DNA of 34,314 nucleotides from CAWKEY01 sp963848675 (GTDB lineage: Bacteria > Pseudomonadota > Gammaproteobacteria > Methylococcales > Methylomonadaceae), in NCBI GenBank assembly GCA_963848675.1, contig CAWKEY010000069.1:1-34314 (forward strand). Direction: 5' to 3'. Positions 25,636 to 34,314 of this stretch are shown here, one piece after another. A model generated the notes under the pieces. The model did no database searches and was not told the DNA's origin. It saw nothing but the letters and a program-made list of their open reading frames with translations. A program made the translations under genes and the position numbers. Every line of letters starts with the position of its first letter. The first letter of the stretch is position 1.

Positions 25636-26518
25636 ATGTTGACCAATCAGGTCGTCAGCAGCATGCACTGGAGAAACGAACAAGCGTCACATGGAGTAGT
25701 TTTTACGCAACGCGCGCATATTCGATGCAGGAATAGCTTGGTCAGCACCAGGTTTTATGTGCGTTATCGAACAGACTTATTCAAAGGAATCGAAGATAAT
25801 CTGATTGACGCCGTACTAACGGAAAGGCATCTAAATCTATTCTTTAAAAAGACTATCCTCCATGATGCTTTGCGCTATATACAAATTTGCCCGCCACGAA
25901 TGGGTAGGCATTAAAGGCGCTTGGGATGCCATACCCGATATGGCGCATTCAATTACAGTGGAAGACAAAATTCCCCGCGTCCATTTAGCTGAAGAATTTT
26001 GCCATGTACGTTTGTTCGACGAAATGCTGAAAACATGTGGCCTAGAACAGGTTGAATGGGTGCCGTTATCGCTGTTCAAAGAAAAAATTTATGAACAGTT
26101 CCCCAGGTTTCCAGGTTTTATGCTGGACACCCCTTCCTTCATTACTGAATTGATGGGTGTCACTTTTTATTGCCATTTGTATCAATTATTCGATGAGGTA
26201 TTGGTTGACGAGCCCGAAGTCCGTGACCGGCTAAAGGCTCTGCTGGATGAAATTACCATTGATGAAATTGCACATGTCGGGCAAAGGCGAAATTATATCG
26301 GCCCGGTGGGGATTAGAGTTGCTAAATATCTGGTCAAACCGGTCTATACGCTTTTCTTCAAAGACATTACTGAAATTGGCGAATTAATGGATGTTAAAAA
26401 AATGATTCAGGACGGATTGGCGTTCGATTTTAACCAGTTGCTGGATTATAGGGTCGAGCTACGCTGGATTTCTTCTTACTGCCAAATTCAAGCTGAAACA
26501 TGTCAATACCAACCTTAA
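25636..26518 (+). pseudogene. Diiron ferritin-like protein, one frameshift
   Basis: Reads MLTNQVVSSMHWRNEQASHG to TILHDALRYI, then shifts frame near 25885 and continues KFARHEWVGIKGAWDAIPDM to the stop at 26518. Supplying one TA pair in TATATA joins them as LRYIYKFARHEW. Residues of a four-helix diiron site are visible: HEWVG, AEEFCHVRLFDE, FITELMGVTFYCHLYQLFDE and DEITIDEIAHVG, consistent with ferritin-like or AurF-like oxygenases. The 5' end is uncertain: the frame is open from 25564 but has no good start or ribosome-binding site. Its substrate is unknown. No partner gene is obvious; glgP follows 100 nt downstream. Confidence 0.6.
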
Positions 26519-26617
26519 GCTGATCTTGTTGTTCAGTAACGTTGCCAAGGAGCGCGCATTATTAACGGTACCCAAGAACACAAAGATAATCGGAGATGCT
26601 TTGAATGAGGATAATTG

Positions 26618-29161
26618 ATGAGTAAACAAAAGCGAGTTCGCCACCCTCTATACAGCCTTCTGCCCACGGAAATCGAAGGATTCGATGACCTGGCGGAACT
26701 GGCCCTGGATATGTGCTGGTCGTGGAATCATGCCACCGACCAGATATGGCGACAGCTTGATCCTACGCTGTGGAAACTCACGCAGAACCCTTGGGTTGTC
26801 TTGCAGACGGTCTCGCGCGACCGGATCGAGTGCGTGTTGGCCGATCCTGTTTTTCGTAAGAATGTTGATGAGCTGGTGCAGACCCGGCGGCAATCCATCG
26901 AGACGTCCGCCTGGTTTCAGCAGAATCATTCGCAGGGTTCCTTGAGCTGCGTCGCTTATTTCAGCATGGAATTTATGTTGAGTGAAGCGTTGCCCATCTA
27001 TTCAGGTGGGCTCGGCAATGTCGCCGGTGATCAGCTCAAAGCCGCTAGCGATCTGGGCGTGCCGGTAATCGGTGTGGGGTTGCTCTACCAGCAAGGTTAT
27101 TTCCGCCAAGTGCTTGCTAAGAACGGCACGCAACAGGCTCTTTATCCGTATAACGACCCTGGACAATTGCCAATCATGCCGTTGCGTCAGGCGGACGGCG
27201 AATGGTTGCGGTTGGAGATAGACTTGCCGGGTTATTCAGTCTGGTTGCGCGCCTGGCAGGTCCAGGTTGGCAGAGTGAAGCTTTATCTGCTGGACAGCAA
27301 TGATGCAGCAAACTTTCCGGCACATCGCGGTATTACCAGCGAGCTGTATGGCGGGCCAGAGTTGCGCCTCAAGCAGGAGCTGCTACTAGGGATAGGCGGA
27401 TGGCGACTACTTGCCGCACTTGGCATCCAGCCGGAAGTCTGTCATCTGAATGAAGGACATGCAGCCTTCGCCGTGTTGGAACGCGCCCGCAGTTACATGC
27501 AGGAGACCTCGCAATCCTTCGAAGTCGCACTTGCCGCAACCCGAGCCGGGAACCTTTTCACTACCCACACGGCAGTGGCCGCCGGTTTTGACCGTTTCGA
27601 TCCGGCTCTCATCAAGCAATATCTCGGTGCTTATGCCGAGAAAAAGCTTGGCATGACACTCCATGATTTGCTAGCCCTGGGGCGTCAGAATCCGAACGAC
27701 TTATCGGAACCTTTCAATATGGCCTATCTGGCTATCCGCTGCAGCGGGGCGGTAAATGCCGTGAGTCAGTTACATGGAAAAGTCAGTCGGCATCTGTTTG
27801 AGCCACTATTTCCACTGTGGCCTGCGGATGAAGTTCCGGTCGGATACCTGACTAATGGGGTACATATGCCGACCTGGGATTCCGCTGCCGCCGACGATCT
27901 TTGGACGGAAGTCTGTGGCAAGGATCGGTGGTTGGGTGCAACAGAAACCCTGGAACAAGACATTCGCAAAGTCTCCGACGCCAAGCTATGGCGATTTCGC
28001 ACCGCAGCCAGTCGCTCGTTTGTTGACTACGTTCGTGAACGATTTTCCGGTCAACTGGCTATTGCCGGCGAATCACCCGAGAGGGTTGAGGGAGCGAAGC
28101 ATCTGTTTGATTGTAATACCTTGACGCTGGGTTTTGCACGCCGCTTCGCGACCTACAAAAGACCGAATCTGCTGCTGCATGACCCGGAACGGCTGCTGCG
28201 CCTGTTGACTAATCCGCAACGACCGGTACAACTCGTTATGGCGGGTAAGGCCCATCCGGCGGACCAGACCGGCCAAGTCCTGATCCAACAATGGACGCAA
28301 TTCATCCGGCACCCCGAGGTATATCCGCATGTGATATTCCTTAGCGACTACGACATGCATTTGACCGAGCAGCTGGTGCAGGGTGTGGATGTTTGGCTTA
28401 ACACGCCACGCCGCCCCTGGGAAGCCTGTGGAACCAGCGGTATGAAGGTGCTGGTCAATGGGGGTATCAATCTTTCGGTATTGGACGGTTGGTGGGCGGA
28501 AGCTTACTCACCGGACGTGGGATGGGCATTGGGAGATGGCCAGGAACACGACGACGATCCGGCTTGGGATGCACATGATGCCGAAGCCCTTTATGACCTG
28601 TTGGAAAATGAAGTGATTCCCGAATTCTATACCCGCGACGAACAAGGCATTCCCACGGACTGGGTAGGGCGTATGCGTGAAAGTATGGCGCGGTTGACAC
28701 CCCACTTCTCCAGCAATCGAGCGGTAAGGGAATACACAGAACAATACTACTTGCCGGCGGCCTCGTCATACCTTGCGCGGACTGCCGATAAAGGCGTAAT
28801 CGGCGCGGAGATGGTGAATTGGCGGCGAGATCTGGAGCAAAAGTGGAGCGCTCTGCACTTTGGTGAAGTGACGATTGAAACCGATGGTGAGCAACATGTA
28901 TTTGAGATTCAAGTGTATTTCGACGACATCGACCCGGCTTCACTGCGGATCGAGCTTTATGCCAACGGCGTTGACGGTGCACCGCCTGAACGAGTGGAAA
29001 TGACGCAGGTGCGGCAGCTGGTGGGCGCCATAAACGGCTACGCCTATCGCGCAAAAGTGACCACGGGGCGCCCGGCGACGGACTATACCGCGCGCGTGAT
29101 TCCGCACCGCGAGGAGGTGGCGGTTCCGCTGGAAGCGGCTCACATTATGTGGCAGCGATGA
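26618..29161 (+). CDS. glgP: Alpha-glucan (glycogen) phosphorylase with DUF3417 N-domain
   Basis: Splits terminal glucose from glycogen or maltodextrin as glucose 1-phosphate (GT35 family). The 847-residue protein has an N-terminal DUF3417 region (about residues 12-110, ELALDMCWSWNHATDQIWRQ), then VAYFSMEFMLSEALPIYSGG, LGNVAGDQLKAASDLGVPV and the PLP-binding EACGTSGMKVLVNGGINLS with the lysine at about 610. This is the short, archaeal/bacterial type that lacks the classic regulatory sites. The ATG at 26618 is chosen because GAGG lies 8-9 nt upstream; a TTG one codon earlier is less likely. The gene is intact and opens a plus-strand cluster of small stress-type genes. Confidence 0.96.
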   Translation: MSKQKRVRHPLYSLLPTEIEGFDDLAELALDMCWSWNHATDQIWRQLDPTLWKLTQNPWVVLQTVSRDRIECVLADPVFRKNVDELVQTRRQSIETSAWFQQNHSQGSLSCVAYFSMEFMLSEALPIYSGGLGNVAGDQLKAASDLGVPVIGVGLLYQQGYFRQVLAKNGTQQALYPYNDPGQLPIMPLRQADGEWLRLEIDLPGYSVWLRAWQVQVGRVKLYLLDSNDAANFPAHRGITSELYGGPELRLKQELLLGIGGWRLLAALGIQPEVCHLNEGHAAFAVLERARSYMQETSQSFEVALAATRAGNLFTTHTAVAAGFDRFDPALIKQYLGAYAEKKLGMTLHDLLALGRQNPNDLSEPFNMAYLAIRCSGAVNAVSQLHGKVSRHLFEPLFPLWPADEVPVGYLTNGVHMPTWDSAAADDLWTEVCGKDRWLGATETLEQDIRKVSDAKLWRFRTAASRSFVDYVRERFSGQLAIAGESPERVEGAKHLFDCNTLTLGFARRFATYKRPNLLLHDPERLLRLLTNPQRPVQLVMAGKAHPADQTGQVLIQQWTQFIRHPEVYPHVIFLSDYDMHLTEQLVQGVDVWLNTPRRPWEACGTSGMKVLVNGGINLSVLDGWWAEAYSPDVGWALGDGQEHDDDPAWDAHDAEALYDLLENEVIPEFYTRDEQGIPTDWVGRMRESMARLTPHFSSNRAVREYTEQYYLPAASSYLARTADKGVIGAEMVNWRRDLEQKWSALHFGEVTIETDGEQHVFEIQVYFDDIDPASLRIELYANGVDGAPPERVEMTQVRQLVGAINGYAYRAKVTTGRPATDYTARVIPHREEVAVPLEAAHIMWQR

Positions 29162-29241
29162 TTCTAGTAGGAAAAGTTTGGAACACAGCATTGCTGTCGT
29201 TGCCGGATAGTAATTAAATTATTTATTTGAGGAGCATTACT

Positions 29242-29532
29242 ATGTTGGTGACCTTTACGACCGATGCCTATGCCGACACCATCATGTTTGGGGATGTTGC
29301 ACTCGCCATGCTGAAAATGATGGGACACAGCGAAAACGTACCAGGCGCGATCCTGGCGGCCGATGTTCCCGAGGTACTGAATCGGTTGAAAGCCGCTATC
29401 GATGCCAAAAAAGCCTTGTCGACAGCCAAAAGTATGGATGGGTCTGGCGTGAGTCTCGCTCATCGAGCGTTGCCGCTGATTGATCTTCTTACCGCCGCAG
29501 CAAAAGCCGAAGTTGACGTCATGTGGAAATGA
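29242..29532 (+). CDS. DUF1840 protein
   Basis: A 96-residue cytoplasmic protein of the DUF1840 family, recognised by MLVTFTTDAYADTIMFGDVA and LKMMGHSENVPGAILAADVP. The biochemical role is unknown. GGAG lies about 8 nt before the ATG at 29242; an earlier TTG at 29227 is not needed. It lies 80 nt after glgP and 44 nt before the mini membrane protein, so it may be co-transcribed with them. Confidence 0.88.
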   Translation: MLVTFTTDAYADTIMFGDVALAMLKMMGHSENVPGAILAADVPEVLNRLKAAIDAKKALSTAKSMDGSGVSLAHRALPLIDLLTAAAKAEVDVMWK

Positions 29533-29576
29533 AAAATTGGTTCGGTGATGGGACGTAACAAAACGAGACAGATTTT

Positions 29577-29701
29577 ATGATGAACAACATGATGAATGTT
29601 ACACACGGATGGATGGGGGCGGGATGTGGCTTTGGCCGGTGCTTGGCGTGTTGCTGATAGTCCTGCTGGTCGTCGTTATTATCAATCAAACCAAAAAATA
29701 A
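29577..29701 (+). pseudogene. Mini membrane protein, copy 1, frameshifted in a G-run
   Basis: As read, ATG 29577 gives MMNNMMNVTHGWMGAG and stops early. Adding one G to the G5 run at 29615-29619 gives a 42-residue protein ending GGMWLWPVLGVLLIVLLVVV, IINQTKK, with one transmembrane helix and a basic tail. The same plan is intact in the second copy at 32340-32465, which supports the corrected reading. It precedes a DUF302 gene, as copy 2 does. The function is unknown. A homopolymer-length error is a good alternative to real decay. Confidence 0.7.
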
Positions 29702-29756
29702 TTGAGCGTGCGTCGCTGTTACAAAGCGAACTTTAAACCCTGAAAGGAGAACGACT

Positions 29757-30143
29757 ATGCTGTACAAATTAACTAGTAACAAATCGGTGAGTGAAACCGC
29801 GATTGCCTTGCAGGCCGCCGTCGAGGCCAATCACTTTGGCGTCATGCAGGTTCACAACTTGAAAGAAACCATGAATAAGAAAGGTGTGGAGTTCGCCAAC
29901 GAATGTCTGATCTTTGAGGTGTGCCAACCGCAACAAGCAAAGAAGGTGCTCGATGAAAACATGAGTGTCTCCACCGCACTACCTTGCCGAATTTCCGTTT
30001 ATCAGGAGGACGGTAAAACCAGGCTGGCAACATTGAAACCAAGCATGCTGTTGGCGATGTTCAACACGCCGCAACTGGCAGAAGTGGCCCAGGAAGTGGA
30101 AGACACCATCGTTAAAATCATGAACGAGGCGGCGTCGGCCTGA
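29757..30143 (+). CDS. DUF302 protein
   Basis: A 128-residue member of the DUF302 family, a fold found near metal-transport and stress genes. Marks: SVSETAIALQAAVEANHFGV, MQVHNLKETMNKKGVEF and CLIFEVCQPQQAKKVLDENM, then LPCRISVYQEDGKTRLATLKP. No signal peptide is visible. AAAGGAG precedes the ATG. It follows the mini membrane protein and stands 143 nt before the CopB-type ATPase. A truncated second copy is at 32517-32670. Confidence 0.9.
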   Translation: MLYKLTSNKSVSETAIALQAAVEANHFGVMQVHNLKETMNKKGVEFANECLIFEVCQPQQAKKVLDENMSVSTALPCRISVYQEDGKTRLATLKPSMLLAMFNTPQLAEVAQEVEDTIVKIMNEAASA

Positions 30144-30286
30144 TCGGCTCAGCCTTTAATGCTCTGCGGGTTTGGATCCTAATCACTATTGCCGGCAGAA
30201 AGGAGTGTCAAAACCCGCTCAAAGTATTGTGGAGGGCGGTTAATCAGGGTTTGGAAGCAATCCTAAATTAAAGCCAGGAGATCGCT

Positions 30287-32309
30287 ATGCAGCATCATGA
30301 TCACGCTACTGAAGATAATCCAGAAACTAAAATGTCGCATGCAGGAGGTGATCACCACGATCACCATGCGCACATGGCGGCGGATTTCCGAAATCGCTTC
30401 TGGATATCGCTGGTCCTGACCCTGCCGATTTTGCTGCTCTCGCCAATGCTGCAAAAGCTGGTGGGACTGCGGGAAGTCATTGGTTTTTCCGGCGATCTTT
30501 ACCTACTGTTTGGCTTTGCTTCGGCGGTGTTTTGGTATGGCGGCTGGCCGTTCCTGAAGGGATTATTCAAGGAACTGAAATCTCGCCAGCCCGGCATGAT
30601 GACGCTGGTCGCCGTCGCCATCACCACCGCCTACCTATATAGCAGCGCGGTGGTGTTTGGCCTGACCGGCAAGATGTTCTTTTGGGAGCTGGCCACCCTG
30701 GTCGACATCATGTTGGTGGGGCACTGGATCGAGATGAAGTCGGTGATGGGCGCCTCAAAGGCCCTGGAGGCTCTGGCTAAATTGATGCCCTCCGACGCCC
30801 ACAAACTCATGCCGGATGGCAGTGTGAAAGATGTGCCTCTCGGCGAGCTGGTGGTGGATGACAAGGTGCTGATCAAGCCGGGCGAGAAAATCCCTGCCGA
30901 CGGTGTCATCGTCGAGGGCGAGAGTTCGGTCAATGAGGCCATGCTCACCGGGGAATCAAACCCTGTCAGCAAAAAATCCAGCGATAAGGTCATCGGCGGC
31001 GCCATCAACGGCGAAGGCTCGTTGACCATCGAAGTCAAAGGCACCGGCAAGGATTCGTTTCTGTCGCAGGTCATCGACCTGGTCAAGCAGGCGCAGGAAA
31101 GCAAATCCAAAACCCAAAATCTGGCCGATACCGCTGCGATGTGGCTGACCCTCATTGCCCTCGGCAGCGGCGGCATTACCTTTTTTATCTGGCTGGTTCT
31201 GATGAGCAATGAATTTGCCTTTGCCATTGAACGTGCCGTGACCGTGATGGTAATCACCTGTCCGCATGCGCTCGGCCTGGCCGTGCCATTGGTGGTGGCC
31301 GTTTCTACCGCGTTGGCCGCAAGCAACGGCCTGCTGATTCGTAATCGCAGCGCTTTCGAAGCTGCCCGGAAGTTACAGGCCATTATTTTTGACAAGACCG
31401 GCACGCTGACCGAGGGCCGATTTGGCGTGACCGACACCCTGGTGTTTGCGCAGAACATCGACGAACAAACGTTACTCAAGTATGCGGCTTCCGTGGATGC
31501 AAATTCAGAACATCCTATCGCCAAGGCTATTGCTGATTCTTCGGAACAGAAGTTGCCGAGTCGAAAACTTTAAAAGTATCCCCGGCAAAGGTGCGGAAGG
31601 CCGGGTCGAGGGCAAAGACATCAAAGTGGTCAGCCCCGGCTACCTTCAAGAACAAGATATCAGCATGACCGATCAGCGGGTCGAGCCACTGCAAGCCCAG
31701 GGCAAGACGGTCGTGTTTGTTCTGGTTGACGGACAGTTGCAAGGCGCGATAGCTCTGGCCGATATCATCCGCCCCGAGGCCAAGCAAGCCATAGCTGCCC
31801 TCAAGGCTTTGGACATCCGCTGCATGATGCTCACCGGCGATAACAAAGCAACGGCCAAATGGGTGTCGGACCAGATCGGTCTGGATGAATACTTCGCCGA
31901 AGTTCTGCCCCAGGACAAAGCCGCCAAAGTTAAAGAGGTCCAATCCCGAGGCATTTTGGTAGCCATGACTGGCGACGGTGTGAACGATGCCCCGGCGCTG
32001 GCCCAGGCCGATGTCGGTATCGCCATTGGCGCCGGTTCGGATGTGGCGGTAGAAACCGCCGACGTGATTCTGGTGCGCAGCAATCCGCTGGATGTCGTGG
32101 CCATCGTGCAACTTTCCCGCGCCACCTATAGCAAGATGATCCAGAATCTGGTCTGGGCCACGGGCTACAACGTAGTCGCCATTCCGCTGGCGGCCGGGGC
32201 ACTTTACGCATGGGGCGTGTTGCTCTCGCCCGCGCTGGGTGCAGTGCTGATGGCCGCGAGCACGGTGATTGTGGCTCTTAATGCGCGGTTGCTGAAAATA
32301 AAACATTAA
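30287..32309 (+). pseudogene. copB: CopB-type copper P1B-ATPase, one frameshift
   Basis: Pumps Cu ions (or Ag+) out of the cytoplasm. The first 30 residues are His-rich (MQHHDHATEDN, GGDHHDHHAHM), the metal-binding tail of the CPH-type group. Membrane metal site CPH at 325-327 (TCPHALGLA), phosphorylation Asp369 in DKTGTLT, TGES at about 221 and GDGVNDAPAL in the C-terminal part are all present. The frame breaks near 31553 after EQKLPSR and resumes as VENFKSIPGKGAEG; two missing bases (or one extra) would restore about 674 residues, the usual length. AGGAG precedes the ATG. It sits between two copies of a mini membrane protein/DUF302 pair. Confidence 0.88.
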
Positions 32310-32339
32310 CGTGAGCCTCAGTGCAACAAAAGGAACATT

Positions 32340-32465
32340 ATGATGAATCATACAGCGGGTTGGATGAGTGGGGGGATGGGCGGAGGCATGTGGATTTGGA
32401 CGATAATCGGCGTGCTGGTGGCGGTTCTGCTGGTAGCTCTGATTGTCAAATTGTCTAAAAAATAA
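32340..32465 (+). CDS. Mini membrane protein, copy 2
   Basis: A 41-residue protein reading MMNHTAGWMSGGMGGGMWIW, TIIGVLVAVLLVALIVKLSK, K: a glycine/methionine-rich N-terminus, one transmembrane helix and a basic C-terminus. AAGGA lies just upstream of the ATG at 32340, 31 nt after the copper ATPase gene. Its Met-rich N-terminus could bind Cu(I), but that is a guess. It is a paralogue of the frameshifted gene at 29577. Confidence 0.75.
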   Translation: MMNHTAGWMSGGMGGGMWIWTIIGVLVAVLLVALIVKLSKK

Positions 32466-32516
32466 TTCAGAGCACCGCGCTGTTACTCAGTGAACTATCA
32501 ACCGGGAGGTCATCTT

Positions 32517-32670
32517 GTGCTGGTCAAATTATTTACCGGCAAAACCGTAACGGAAGCTGCGGCTGCCTTGCAAGCCGGGGGCGGTACAGGCCAATCACTT
32601 TGGCTTGATGCAGGTGCACAACATCAAAGAAACCATGAACATAAAAGGCGTGGAATTCAACAGCGAATAA
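32517..32670 (+). pseudogene. DUF302 copy 2, truncated and frameshifted
   Basis: After GGGAGG a GTG at 32517 begins VLVKLFTGKTVTEAAAALQA, matching the start of the DUF302 protein at 29757. Removing one G from the G5 run at 32577-32581 gives VQANHFGLMQVHNIKETMNI, KGVEFNSE and a stop at 32670, about 50 residues; the rest of the domain is gone. The match to copy 1 covers its first half only. It is not likely to fold. Confidence 0.75.
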
Positions 32671-32703
32671 AAACGAAACTCAAACAACGATAGGAATACT
32701 ATT

Positions 32704-33483
32704 ATGCTAAATAAAGCCCAAACACTAAAAGGTTACAAATTACACAGTCTCGACGGGGAAATAGGGACGGTCAATGAATTCTACTTCGATGACCACTATT
32801 GGACGATTCGCTATCTGGTCGCCGACACAGGTAACTGGCTTACGGGCAGGAAGGTGTTGATCTCACCGTATGCGCTGATCGCCGTGAATAAGGAAGAGCA
32901 ATACATCACCATTGATTTGACTCAAAGGCAGATAGAGGAAAGTCCGTCCCTGGACAGTGACAAGCCTGTTTCTCGACAATTCGAGGAGGACTACTACGAG
33001 TATTATGGTTGGCCTTTGTATTGGGGCGGCCCATTCATGTGGGGATCTTATCCAGCTTATCCTTATATTGAGCGTGACCGTGAAAAGTGGAGAGAACCCC
33101 CTCAAGGTGAAAACGCGTGGGATCCGCATTTGCGCAGCACATTCGATGTGAGCGGCCATCATATCCAAGCTGCAGACGGCGATATTGGCCATGTCGAGGA
33201 TTTTATCATCGACGACGAAACGTGGACGATTCGTTATCTAATCATCAATACGCAAAACTGGTGGCCGGGAAAAAAGGTCCTGGTTTCGCCGCAATGGATC
33301 GAGCGGGTTAGTTGGAGCGAGTCGACAGTCTTCGTTAATCTCACCCGTGAGGCCATCAGGCAGTCACCGGAATACACGGAGGAGTCTCTGCTAACCCGGG
33401 ATTATGAGGCCGGACTGCACCGGCATTACGATCGTCAGGGATACTGGATCGAGGATCCGGCTGCCAAGGAGCATTCCCGTTGA
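32704..33483 (+). CDS. Double PRC-barrel protein
   Basis: A 259-residue soluble protein with two PRC-barrel domains: residues about 8-85 (KGYKLHSLDGEIGTVNEFYF, IRYLVADTGNWLTGRKVLIS) and 150-225 (DGDIGHVEDFIIDDETWTIR, YLIINTQNWWPGKKVLVSPQ). They are joined by a Tyr/Trp-rich linker (YYEYYGWPLYWGGPFMWGSY). PRC barrels bind RNA or protein partners; this standalone form is common in stress and photosynthesis-linked gene groups, with no known job. The ATG at 32704 follows GATAGGAA. It stands 33 nt after the DUF302 remnant and 27 nt before the next gene. Confidence 0.9.
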   Translation: MLNKAQTLKGYKLHSLDGEIGTVNEFYFDDHYWTIRYLVADTGNWLTGRKVLISPYALIAVNKEEQYITIDLTQRQIEESPSLDSDKPVSRQFEEDYYEYYGWPLYWGGPFMWGSYPAYPYIERDREKWREPPQGENAWDPHLRSTFDVSGHHIQAADGDIGHVEDFIIDDETWTIRYLIINTQNWWPGKKVLVSPQWIERVSWSESTVFVNLTREAIRQSPEYTEESLLTRDYEAGLHRHYDRQGYWIEDPAAKEHSR

Positions 33484-33510
33484 AGCAAGTACAAGAAATA
33501 TTTTTCATAC

Positions 33511-33810
33511 ATGCGTGAATCACTCGATCTTGAAACGCTGGCATTCGCTGGTCGCATAGACGAAAACACGCAGCTCATCCGCCTGCGCATCGGTGAAAGG
33601 TTGAGCTTCCCTGGCATTGAATTGAATGAGTTGCGCAATGGCGATACTGCGGAAGTAATTTCCTCGGATGCCAGCCAAGTAACGGTTAGCGTCATTCGCG
33701 CGAACGAAGAACTGATGATTGTTCGTTCAGTGTGGCGCATGGAGAGGACAACGCTCGAAAAGATGTTTCCGTCATGGGCGAAGCTGGCGATAGAAGGAGT
33801 CACCCCATGA
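33511..33810 (+). CDS. Unknown 99-residue protein upstream of a cation ATPase
   Basis: A 99-residue soluble protein (MRESLDLETLAFAGRIDENT start). It is rich in beta-strand-like segments (QLIRLRIGERLSFPGIELNE, QVTVSVIRANEELMIVRSVW). No known domain is recognised. Its stop overlaps the start of the next gene in ATGA, so it is translated together with the cation ATPase and may be a subunit or regulator of it. Coupling is seen; the role is inferred. Confidence 0.7.
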   Translation: MRESLDLETLAFAGRIDENTQLIRLRIGERLSFPGIELNELRNGDTAEVISSDASQVTVSVIRANEELMIVRSVWRMERTTLEKMFPSWAKLAIEGVTP

Positions 33811-34314
33811 CCCCTGCGCCCGCCCTGCCCGAATCAGCAAAAACTCAAGCCTGGCACAGCCTGGCTGCCGAGGAAGCGCTGACACAGTTTGACTCCTCGG
33901 CGGCAGGGCTGTCTGCGCAGGAAGCCGGGCTTCGCCTTGCGGCCAACGGCCCGAATGCGCTGAAGGAAGGCAAGCGCATTAGTCCAGTGCAGATTTTCCT
34001 CGACCAGTTCAAGAGCCTGATCATCTGGATTCTGATCGCGGCCGGCGCTGTCTCTGGTCTATTGGGCGAAATAGTGGACGCTAGCGCCATCCTCGCCATC
34101 GTCGTTCTCAACGCCGTCATCGGCTTTTACCAGGAATTCAATGCAGAGAAGTCCATTGATGCGCTGAAGAAGATGACAGCGCCTCAGGCCAAGGTGTGGC
34201 GCGATGGGAAAGTTACATCGATTTCCGCTTCGGGGGTTGTTACCGGCGATATCCTGGCTCTGGAAGCCGGCGACCTGATCGCCGCCGATGCACGGCTTCT
34301 GGAAGCCGCCTCGC
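33807..34314 (+). CDS. Cation-transporting P-type ATPase, N-terminal part (runs off window)
   Basis: The first 169 codons of a P-type ATPase of the P2/P3 type (Ca2+, Mg2+ or H+ pumps). The N-terminal cation-ATPase domain (AWHSLAAEEALTQFDSSAAG, LSAQEAGLRLAANGPNAL) is followed by two membrane helices (SLIIWILIAAGAVSGLLGEI and ILAIVVLNAVIGFYQE) and the start of the actuator domain (VTGDILALEAGDLIAADARL). The N-terminus has no metal-binding CxxC or His-rich tail, unlike the copper pump upstream. The phosphorylation site is beyond the window, so the ion cannot be named. Confidence 0.9.
   Translation, partial: MTPAPALPESAKTQAWHSLAAEEALTQFDSSAAGLSAQEAGLRLAANGPNALKEGKRISPVQIFLDQFKSLIIWILIAAGAVSGLLGEIVDASAILAIVVLNAVIGFYQEFNAEKSIDALKKMTAPQAKVWRDGKVTSISASGVVTGDILALEAGDLIAADARLLEAAS

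Noticed and set aside
28467..29054. A 195-codon minus-strand frame opposite glgP
   Set aside because: Shadow of glgP; no family match by eye and no ribosome-binding site.
30631..31524. A 297-codon minus-strand frame inside the copper ATPase gene
   Set aside because: Antisense shadow of a GC-rich ATPase gene; it has no known domain and the sense strand carries all P-type ATPase motifs.
31527..32351. A 274-codon minus-strand frame with many His residues
   Set aside because: Again antisense to the ATPase C-terminal half; the His content comes from reversed GTG and ATG codons.
1..34314. tRNA, rRNA, riboswitch or phage gene modules
   Set aside because: I saw no cloverleaf-like tRNA sequence, rRNA segment, known riboswitch core or phage structural gene; only a hand reading was possible.

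Overview
The window looks like chromosomal DNA of a gammaproteobacterium with moderate GC. Housekeeping genes of the ComM (YifB), UbiK, SpeA and SpeE types, an NnrU-type membrane protein and a DUF302/CopB/PRC-barrel metal and stress cluster support this. The style of the proteins suggests a methanotroph of the Methylococcales, but that is inference and no marker gene proves it.

Layout. (1) 111-5138, minus strand: a tight four-gene run of a Panacea-domain antitoxin, a small toxin-like partner, a type III DNA methyltransferase (mod) and a type III restriction helicase-nuclease (res). (2) 5139-5867: no convincing gene. (3) 5868-11728: a lipoprotein, comM, ubiK, then a MarR regulator, speE and speA that all carry frameshifts, and a 15-codon stub of an oxidoreductase. 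(4) 11729-21641: an insertion-sequence scar zone. An ISKra4-type element sits between the oxidoreductase stub and a WD40 protein that has lost its N-terminus. An IS1634-type element with TTAA duplications splits an alpha/beta-hydrolase gene. An IS66-type element with an exact 8-bp duplication separates an autotransporter gene from its ribosome-binding site and ATG. A broken tyrosine-recombinase N-terminus follows. (5) 21736-25451: NnrU, a lone HigA-like regulator with a possible toxin remnant, a ParDE pair, a frameshifted WGR-domain gene, and a truncated serine recombinase ended by a 1.0-kb Tn402/Tn5053-type mini-transposon that keeps both terminal repeats and tniR but has no tniA, tniB or tniQ. 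(6) 25636-34314: a frameshifted diiron ferritin-like protein, glycogen phosphorylase, DUF1840, a mini membrane protein plus DUF302, a CopB-type copper ATPase, a second decayed copy of the mini membrane protein/DUF302 pair, a double PRC-barrel protein, an unknown protein and the start of a second P-type ATPase.

How the genes work together: the restriction-modification genes form one translationally coupled operon with a toxin-antitoxin pair in front. SpeA and SpeE belong to polyamine synthesis and are divergently transcribed. The right-hand cluster pairs glycogen breakdown with cation-pumping ATPases and small envelope or stress proteins, probably for copper or general stress tolerance.

Caution: at least ten single-gene reading-frame breaks occur here, several at short homopolymers or dinucleotide runs, while many long genes are intact. 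Some breaks may be consensus errors rather than true pseudogenes. Each insertion site was reconstructed by hand from the sequence; no database search was run.
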